11,201 bases of DNA, taken from the NCBI GenBank assembly GCA_001800945.1, contig MGWJ01000005.1:1-11201 (forward strand), written 5' to 3'. The notes below the pieces were generated by a model that saw only the letters and a program-made list of their open reading frames with translations, was not told the DNA's origin and made no database searches. Origin of the DNA: Flavobacteria bacterium RIFCSPLOWO2_12_FULL_31_7 (lineage in GTDB: Bacteria; Bacteroidota; Bacteroidia; Flavobacteriales; Flavobacteriaceae). Below, one piece after another: positions 1 to 5,251 of the stretch; within the stretch, counting starts at the first letter, position 1, and the number at the start of each line of letters is the position of its first letter. The position numbers and the translations under genes were made by a program.

Positions 1-186
1 GAATTAGTTTCCAAATCAAATAACAGAATCGTAATTATGCCTGGTGGTGGTTTACGTTCGACAAATATTTATTTTTTACAAGAAAAAACAAAAGCTATTT
101 TTTATCATTCTTCTGCCATTACGGATGGAAGTGAAACCGCCAATCCAGAAGAAGTAAAACAATTAAAAAGCAAATTGAATGGTTAA
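1..186 (+). CDS. cutC: CutC family protein, C-terminal fragment
   Basis: The reading frame is open from base 1 to the TAA at 184-186 and encodes the last 61 residues of a protein that starts outside the window. It contains MPGGGLRSTNI (about residues 13-23), matching the late glycine-rich strand and loop of the CutC TIM barrel. This is followed by a FYHSSA-like strand and a hydrophilic helical tail, as expected near a CutC C-terminus. CutC is a cytoplasmic TIM-barrel protein named for copper homeostasis, but its biochemical role is unsettled. The stop overlaps the start of the downstream beta-mannosidase gene by 8 bases (ATGGTTAA), so the two are probably cotranscribed and translationally coupled. 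No signal for secretion can be judged because the N-terminus is missing. The family call rests on one short conserved stretch plus position, so it is good but not certain. Confidence 0.82.
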   Translation, partial: ELVSKSNNRIVIMPGGGLRSTNIYFLQEKTKAIFYHSSAITDGSETANPEEVKQLKSKLNG

Positions 187-2638
187 GAATTTCTTCCTTT
201 TACTATTAAATTTATGTTTTGGTCTTGTATCTGCACAAAATTCCTATCGCAATTTGTCAAGCGAAAATTGGACGTTCAACAAACAAAACGATTCTCAAAA
301 AAATAAAGCGAAAGTTCCTGGAACCATTCATACCGATTTATTAGAAAACAAACTCATTCTTGATCCTTTTTTAGGTACGAATGAAAAAGAATTACAATGG
401 ATTGAAAAGGAGAATTGGGAATATGAAACGAAATTCAACCTTTCAAAATCGGAATTAAAAAACCAAAATATCGATTTACTTTTTGAAGGTTTAGATACCT
501 ATGCGACCATTTATCTGAATGGTAAGTTGTTGTTGGAAACTGATAATATGTTCCGAACTTGGAATAAATCGGTTAAGGATAAATTGAAAATCGGAGAAAA
601 TCACTTGAAAATTATTTTTAAGTCGGCATCGAATTTCGGTAAAGAAGAAGCAAAGAAATTACCATATACTTTACCTGGCGAAGAAAAAGTTTTCACTCGA
701 AAAGCGCAATATCATTTCGGTTGGGATTGGGGACCACGATTTGTAACCTGCGGAATTTACAAACCTATAAAACTTCATTTTTGGAATGATATTCAGATTG
801 AAAATGTTAGATATGAGCAAGATAGCTTAACCGACGAACTAGCTTTACTTAATTTTAAAATTTCTCTGAATTGTGAAAAAGCTGGAAATTATAAGTTGAA
901 AATCAATTCTGAAACTAAAAATATCGAATTAAAAAAAGGTCAAAATACAATTGAATTTCCAATCGAAATTACAAACCCAAAACGTTGGTGGTGTAATGGT
1001 TTGGGCGAAGCAAACTTATATGATTTTCAAATAAATCTTTCCAAAAAGAATAAAATTAAAGATTCAAAAAAATTGAATATTGGCTTACGAACTATCGAAT
1101 TAATTCAAGAAAAAGACGAGGTAGGTAAAAGTTTTTATTTCAAAGTAAACGGAAAACCCGTTTTTATGAAAGGTGCGAATTATATTCCGCCAGATAGTTT
1201 TTTACCACGAGTTACGGATTCCACTTATAATGCAATAGTGAAAAATGCGGTCGATGCGAATATGAATATGATTCGCGTTTGGGGTGGCGGCGTGTATGCT
1301 GACGACGTTTTTTATGATGCTTGTGATAAAAACGGAATTTTAGTTTGGCAAGATTTTATGTTTGCTTGCGCGATGTATCCGAGTGATGAAAAGTTTCTAG
1401 AAAGCGTAAAACAAGAAGTAGTTGACAATGTCAATCGTTTGCAAAACCATCCAAGTATTGCACTTTGGTGTGGGAATAATGAAAGTGATGAAGGCTGGAA
1501 AAATTGGGGTTGGCAAAAACAATACAAATATTCCGAATCGGATTCAACAGCTATTTGGAACGGTTATAAAAAATTATTTCACGAAGTCATTCCGCAAACT
1601 TTAGATAGTTTATTATCGAAAGAAAAAAACAGTTATTGGCCATCTTCTCCGTCAATTGGCTGGGGAAGAAAAGAAAGTTTACTGCAAGGCGACTCTCATT
1701 ATTGGGGCGTTTGGTGGGGAATGGAACCTTTCGAAATTTATAAGAAAAAAGTAGGTCGATTTATGAGTGAATATGGCTTTCAAGGCATGCCGAGTTTAGA
1801 AACTTTCTCGAAATTCACGAATTCCGACAACTTTAATTTGGATTCTGAAGTGGTTAAAGCACATCAAAAACACAATACGGGTTACCAAACCATTCAAACG
1901 TATATGGAACGCGATTATAAAGTTCCAACAAAATTTGAAGATTATATTTACGTTTCGCAATTGCTGCAAGCAGAAGGCATGAAAACCGCCATTGAAACCC
2001 ACAGAAGAGCGAAACCCTATTGCATGGGAACATTGTTTTGGCAATTGAACGATTGTTGGCCAGTTACTTCTTGGAGTTCAGTGGATTATTACGGAAATTG
2101 GAAAGCAGTTCAGTATCAAGCTAAAGAAAGTTTTGAAAATATTTTGATTTCAGTAAATGCAGAAGAAAACCAATATAAAGTTTACATTATAAATGATGAA
2201 CTCAATGCTATAAAAGAAAAACTAGAATTGCGACTTATAGATTTTAAAGAAAGATTACTTTGGGAAAAAATTATTGAAGTTAAAGTAGAACCTAATTCTT
2301 CGAAAGTTTATTTTCAAATGGATAAAAAAGAACTGGAGAAATTCAATTTGAAACAAATTGTTTTGAATTTGAAATTTAATACTGCAAAAACCAATTACTT
2401 TTTTGAAAAACCTAAAGATTTATTATTAGAAAAACCTATTATACTAATTAAAAAAATTGATGAAACAACTATTGAAGTTTCCACAAATGTTTTAGCTAAA
2501 AATGTTTTTCTTTTTCAAGAAGGCACTTTTTTTGATGATAATTATTTTGATTTATTACCAAACGAAAAACGAATTCTAAAATTATCAAAACCAGCAAAAG
2601 ATATAAAAGTTATGTCGTTGTTTGATACGATGAAATAA
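179..2638 (+). CDS. Exported beta-mannosidase, glycoside hydrolase family 2
   Basis: This 819-residue protein should remove terminal non-reducing beta-D-mannose from oligosaccharides such as the N-glycan core or mannan fragments. Residues 1-19 are a Sec signal peptide (hydrophobic FFLLLLNLC core, SA before Q20), so it acts in the periplasm or beyond. The order fits GH2: an N-terminal sugar-binding jelly roll (about 25-200) with the FGWDWGPR signature at 180-187, an Ig-like domain (about 205-310), a TIM barrel from about 315 to 660 starting with KGANYIPPD (331-339) and MIRVWGGG (364-371), then a C-terminal beta domain. The likely acid/base is Glu435 in WCGNNE, and the likely nucleophile is Glu531 in FMSEYGF. 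WQLNDCWP at 621-628 is also typical of beta-mannosidases. Length is normal and no key residue is missing. The start overlaps cutC by 8 bases, and no Shine-Dalgarno is visible. Substrate is inferred from family, not shown. Confidence 0.93.
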   Translation: MVKNFFLLLLNLCFGLVSAQNSYRNLSSENWTFNKQNDSQKNKAKVPGTIHTDLLENKLILDPFLGTNEKELQWIEKENWEYETKFNLSKSELKNQNIDLLFEGLDTYATIYLNGKLLLETDNMFRTWNKSVKDKLKIGENHLKIIFKSASNFGKEEAKKLPYTLPGEEKVFTRKAQYHFGWDWGPRFVTCGIYKPIKLHFWNDIQIENVRYEQDSLTDELALLNFKISLNCEKAGNYKLKINSETKNIELKKGQNTIEFPIEITNPKRWWCNGLGEANLYDFQINLSKKNKIKDSKKLNIGLRTIELIQEKDEVGKSFYFKVNGKPVFMKGANYIPPDSFLPRVTDSTYNAIVKNAVDANMNMIRVWGGGVYADDVFYDACDKNGILVWQDFMFACAMYPSDEKFLESVKQEVVDNVNRLQNHPSIALWCGNNESDEGWKNWGWQKQYKYSESDSTAIWNGYKKLFHEVIPQTLDSLLSKEKNSYWPSSPSIGWGRKESLLQGDSHYWGVWWGMEPFEIYKKKVGRFMSEYGFQGMPSLETFSKFTNSDNFNLDSEVVKAHQKHNTGYQTIQTYMERDYKVPTKFEDYIYVSQLLQAEGMKTAIETHRRAKPYCMGTLFWQLNDCWPVTSWSSVDYYGNWKAVQYQAKESFENILISVNAEENQYKVYIINDELNAIKEKLELRLIDFKERLLWEKIIEVKVEPNSSKVYFQMDKKELEKFNLKQIVLNLKFNTAKTNYFFEKPKDLLLEKPIILIKKIDETTIEVSTNVLAKNVFLFQEGTFFDDNYFDLLPNEKRILKLSKPAKDIKVMSLFDTMK

Positions 2639-2650
2639 AAAGATTTACGT

Positions 2651-2741
2651 TTGTCAAGCTGAATTTATTTAACTTCGTTGAATCTTCGATTTCAGCTTCT
2701 AATTCTAGATTTAAGATTCTGAAACAAGTTCAGAATGACAA
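2651..2741. repeat. Imperfect inverted repeat, dispersed-repeat type
   Basis: Two related arms face each other in the convergent gap. The outer parts, TTGTCAAGCTGAATTT (2651-2666) and the reverse complement of 2726-2741 (TTGTCATTCTGAACTT), agree at 13 of 16 bases. The inner ends are a perfect 7-bp inverted pair, GAATCTT at 2680-2686 and AAGATTC at 2713-2719. The right arm, read leftward as TTGTCATTCTGAACTTG, resembles a short sequence I recall as scattered in intergenic regions of many Flavobacteriia; that link is from memory. It may fold as a hairpin at the end of the beta-mannosidase transcript, which has no other clear terminator. It encodes no credible protein. Confidence 0.6.
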
Positions 2742-2750
2742 TTTCGTAAT

Positions 2751-2775
2751 AAAAAAAAACCTTGATTTCTCAAGG
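2751..2775 (-). terminator. Rho-independent terminator of the kinase operon
   Basis: Read on the minus strand, CCTTGA-GAAA-TCAAGG forms a 6-bp stem with a 4-base loop and is followed at once by nine T residues (the A run at 2751-2759). It lies about 10 bases after the kinase stop codon. On the plus strand the hairpin is followed only by CTTCTATATG, so it should be weak for the beta-mannosidase transcript. Confidence 0.82.
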
Positions 2776-2785
2776 CTTCTATATG

Positions 2786-3400
2786 TTAAAACAATCCGTT
2801 TATTTCGGCATCAATCTTTTGAATGATTGCTCCTAAATCTTCTGGATTGTTTACGTAATCAATATTGTCTACATCAATAATTACTAATTTACTTTTGTCA
2901 TACGTTTGAATCCAAGCTTCATATCTTTCGTTTAATCGACTTAAATATTCGATAGAAATCGTATTTTCATAATCGCGTCCACGCATGTGAATTTGCTTTA
3001 CTAAATTCGGAATGGAGCTTCGTAAATAAATCATTAAATCTGGCGGACCAACCAAATCTTCCATCAAATCAAAAAGCAATTTATAATTGGTATAATCACG
3101 ATTGGTCATTAAACCCATTGCGTGCAAATTGGGTGCGAAAATAAAAGCATCTTCGTAAATGGTTCTATCTTGAATGGTTTTTTTACCTGTTTTTCTAATT
3201 TCTAAAATTTGTCTGAAACGACTATTCAAGAAATAAATTTGCAAGTTGAAACTCCATCTTTCCATAGAATGATAAAAATCGTCTAAATACGGATTATCGT
3301 CTACGTCTTCAAAATGCGCTTCCCATTTAAAATGTTTGGCTAACATTTTGGTTAAAGTTGTTTTTCCAGCTCCAATATTTCCTGCAATAGCTATGTGCAT
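2786..3400 (-). CDS. Deoxynucleoside kinase (dNK family)
   Basis: This 204-residue cytoplasmic enzyme should transfer phosphate from ATP to the 5'-hydroxyl of a deoxynucleoside, the first step of deoxynucleotide salvage. The P-loop is GNIGAGKTT at residues 7-15, right at the N-terminus, which fixes the start. The conserved DRT (DRS-type) motif is at 78-80, followed by IYED. The arginine-rich LID segment RGRDYE is at 140-145. FEDVDDNPYLDDFY at 30-43 matches the substrate-side segment of the family. Length is typical of the short bacterial dNKs related to deoxyadenosine and deoxyguanosine kinases; base preference cannot be told by eye. It begins 3 bases after the stop of a secreted protein of unknown function, so the two are almost certainly one transcript, ended by the terminator just downstream. 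No Shine-Dalgarno is visible; the leader is AT-only just before the ATG. Confidence 0.92.
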   Translation of the reverse strand: MHIAIAGNIGAGKTTLTKMLAKHFKWEAHFEDVDDNPYLDDFYHSMERWSFNLQIYFLNSRFRQILEIRKTGKKTIQDRTIYEDAFIFAPNLHAMGLMTNRDYTNYKLLFDLMEDLVGPPDLMIYLRSSIPNLVKQIHMRGRDYENTISIEYLSRLNERYEAWIQTYDKSKLVIIDVDNIDYVNNPEDLGAIIQKIDAEINGLF

Positions 3401-3403
3401 ATT

Positions 3404-4168
3404 TTATTTTTTAATTTTATAGGTACTTATTTGATAGTTGGTAAAAATAGACAAAATTCCATCCTTATAGAAGAAATTTTCAATCATTTTTTCATCGATT
3501 GCAATATTTACTGACATCTGATTTTCAACAGAATAATAATATAATTTATCTTCAAAAACATAAAACAAATCACTTTTGTCAGAAAAAATTACTCTTTCAA
3601 AAGGTGGAACTTTTCCTAAACTCACTATTTTTCCAAATTTATTAATAGAAAACAACTCGTTTTCTATATCAATCCAGTATAAATAACTATAATCAGAATG
3701 CGCGTGTTTAATTGTTTTATTTATCGGATTAGATAGCAATTTAATTCGGTTTGAGTTTAAATTAACTAAACCTAATTGCTGACTTAAACTATCATAAAAC
3801 CACAATTCATTTTGTGAAGCAGGTTTTAAAAATTCGCAATTAATTTCCGAAAAAATTGTAGTATTAATTTCATTGAACTGCGCATCTAACAAAACAAAAG
3901 CGTTATTTTGCTTATAAAAAACAAGTGTTTGTAACATGTTAAACGTTTCTACGCCAGTAATTTTCCCGAATTTATTATTCGTATAATTTAACGTGTCTTT
4001 TTCATTAATCTTATATAAATTATTGCTCGTAGCAAAATAATTATTTCCAGAAATATCATTTCCCCAGAAAAAATCATACTTAGCCGACTTCACTCCTACT
4101 TTCTCAAAATCAACATTTTGAGCAAAAGAGCCATACGATACTAAAAGAAAAACAAATAAAATTCTCAT
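3404..4168 (-). CDS. Secreted beta-rich protein of unknown function
   Basis: I do not recognise a named family. The open frame extends upstream to 4204, but I choose the ATG at 4166-4168. From there the protein begins MRILFVFLLVSYGSFAQ, a clean Sec signal peptide with cleavage after Ala16 and Gln next; the extra 12 residues of the longer form (MFICYFCVNINF) would bury this signal. The 254-residue product has repeated short strands spaced by polar turns, for example YFATSNNLYKINEKDTL, FVLLDAQFNEI, LFSINKFGKIVSLG and LFYVFEDKLYYYS. That pattern suggests a small beta-propeller-like or other repeat-strand fold (inference). No catalytic motif, lipobox or membrane segment after the signal is seen, and the mature part has one cysteine. 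It is the first gene of a two-gene unit with the deoxynucleoside kinase and is divergent from the GLPGLI gene. A cytoplasmic kinase and an exported protein in one unit is odd, and gives no clear functional hint. Confidence 0.8.
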   Translation of the reverse strand: MRILFVFLLVSYGSFAQNVDFEKVGVKSAKYDFFWGNDISGNNYFATSNNLYKINEKDTLNYTNNKFGKITGVETFNMLQTLVFYKQNNAFVLLDAQFNEINTTIFSEINCEFLKPASQNELWFYDSLSQQLGLVNLNSNRIKLLSNPINKTIKHAHSDYSYLYWIDIENELFSINKFGKIVSLGKVPPFERVIFSDKSDLFYVFEDKLYYYSVENQMSVNIAIDEKMIENFFYKDGILSIFTNYQISTYKIKK

Positions 4169-4266
4169 AAAATTAATATTAACACAAAAATAACAAATAA
4201 ACATGTAACTATTTCTGGTTTTTGTTGTCTAAATAAATAACAAAAAAGAAAAACATAACAAAACGT

Positions 4267-5187
4267 ATGAAAAAAATATTTTTAGCTATACTGAGTTTAT
4301 CCACTTTTATAGCCTCTGCACAAAAAGATTTCCAAGGAATGGCGGTTTATGAATCTAAAACTTCTACAGCAGATTTTGCTAAAAATTTCGAAGGAAACAA
4401 AGAGATTACTCCAGAAATGAAAACGCAAATCATGGAAAGAATGAAGAAAATGTTTGAAAAAACGTTTATTCTGAATTTCGATAAATCGGCTTCTATTTAT
4501 AAAGAAGAAGAAAAATTAGATGCTCCAGGTCAAAACGGTGGCGGAAGAATGATGGCTAGCTTTATGGGAGGTGGCGGAACATACTACAAAAACGTAAAAG
4601 AAAAACAATATACTGTTGATAAAGAAGTTTTTGGAAAAGAATTTTTAATTAAAGATTCGTTACCCAATTTAAAATGGGTTTTAACGGATGAAACTAAAAA
4701 AATTGGTGATTATACTTGTTTTAAAGCAACGGCTGTAAAAGAAGCAAGTAAATCTGATTTTAGAAACTACAGGAGAAAAGACGAAAAGAAAAAAGAAGTT
4801 GCAAAACCAGAAGAAGTTAAAAAAAACGAAGTAGCTTCTACAGAAAAGAAAGACGAAAAGAAAACTAACTTTTTTGACGAAATAGATTTACCAAAAGAAA
4901 TTACAGTTACCGCATGGTATTGTCCAGAAATTCCTGTAAATCAAGGTCCTGATGAATATTGGGGCTTACCAGGTCTAATCATGGAAGTGAATGACGGAAA
5001 AACGGTTATCATGTGTTCAAAATTGGTGATGAATGTGAAAGATAAAATGGAGATTAAAGCGCCAACTGGTGGCGACAAAGTAACTCAAAAAGAATTTGAC
5101 GACATTATGATCAAGAAAATGAAAGAAATGAGTGAAATGGGTGGTGGACCTGGATCAAGAGGCGGAATGCACATCAGAACTAGATAA
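4267..5187 (+). CDS. GLPGLI family exported protein
   Basis: This 306-residue protein belongs to the GLPGLI (Porph_ging) family of Bacteroidota, whose function is unknown. The signature is exact: YWGLPGLI, with GLPGLI at residues 233-238, preceded by the usual AWYxPEIPVxQGP stretch. Residues 1-18 are a Sec signal peptide ending SA before Gln19. Other family features are GDYTCFKA before the signature and a methionine-rich early segment. Two low-complexity parts stand out: a Lys/Glu-rich insert at about 169-202 just ahead of the core motif, and a Gly/Met-rich C-terminal tail ending MGGGPGSRGGMHIRTR. Met is frequent (18 residues). A TonB-dependent receptor gene follows after 64 bases, and I recall this pairing as recurrent in the phylum, so the product probably works with that receptor at the outer membrane. 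Metal binding through the Met-rich segments is possible but only speculation. Confidence 0.93.
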   Translation: MKKIFLAILSLSTFIASAQKDFQGMAVYESKTSTADFAKNFEGNKEITPEMKTQIMERMKKMFEKTFILNFDKSASIYKEEEKLDAPGQNGGGRMMASFMGGGGTYYKNVKEKQYTVDKEVFGKEFLIKDSLPNLKWVLTDETKKIGDYTCFKATAVKEASKSDFRNYRRKDEKKKEVAKPEEVKKNEVASTEKKDEKKTNFFDEIDLPKEITVTAWYCPEIPVNQGPDEYWGLPGLIMEVNDGKTVIMCSKLVMNVKDKMEIKAPTGGDKVTQKEFDDIMIKKMKEMSEMGGGPGSRGGMHIRTR

Positions 5188-5201
5188 TTATAAACAAAAA
5201 C

Positions 5202-5225
5202 TAAGTCGCCTTTATTGGCGACTTA
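5202..5225 (+). terminator. Hairpin between GLPGLI and receptor genes, possible partial terminator
   Basis: TAAGTCGCC and GGCGACTTA form a perfect 9-bp stem around a TTTATT loop, 14 bases after the GLPGLI stop. On the plus strand the stem is followed by AAATTTATATT rather than a solid T run, so it looks like a weak or partial terminator, or a stabiliser of the upstream message. Only 26 bases separate it from the receptor start, and no good Bacteroidota promoter is visible there, so read-through is expected. Confidence 0.55.
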
Positions 5226-5251
5226 AATTTATATTACAATTTTAATACTCC

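Noticed and set aside
1312..1527. Minus-strand open frame of 71 codons inside the beta-mannosidase gene
   Set aside because: It lies opposite the catalytic barrel, which is strongly conserved in the plus frame, and has no recognisable protein features.
1796..2044. Minus-strand open frame of 82 codons inside the beta-mannosidase gene
   Set aside because: Antisense to a well-supported enzyme, with no motif or signal; a chance frame.
4205..4266. Promoter for the GLPGLI gene in the divergent gap
   Set aside because: A GTTTTTG stretch at 4218-4224 could serve as a -33 element, but no TAnnTTTG-like element lies at suitable spacing, so none is called.
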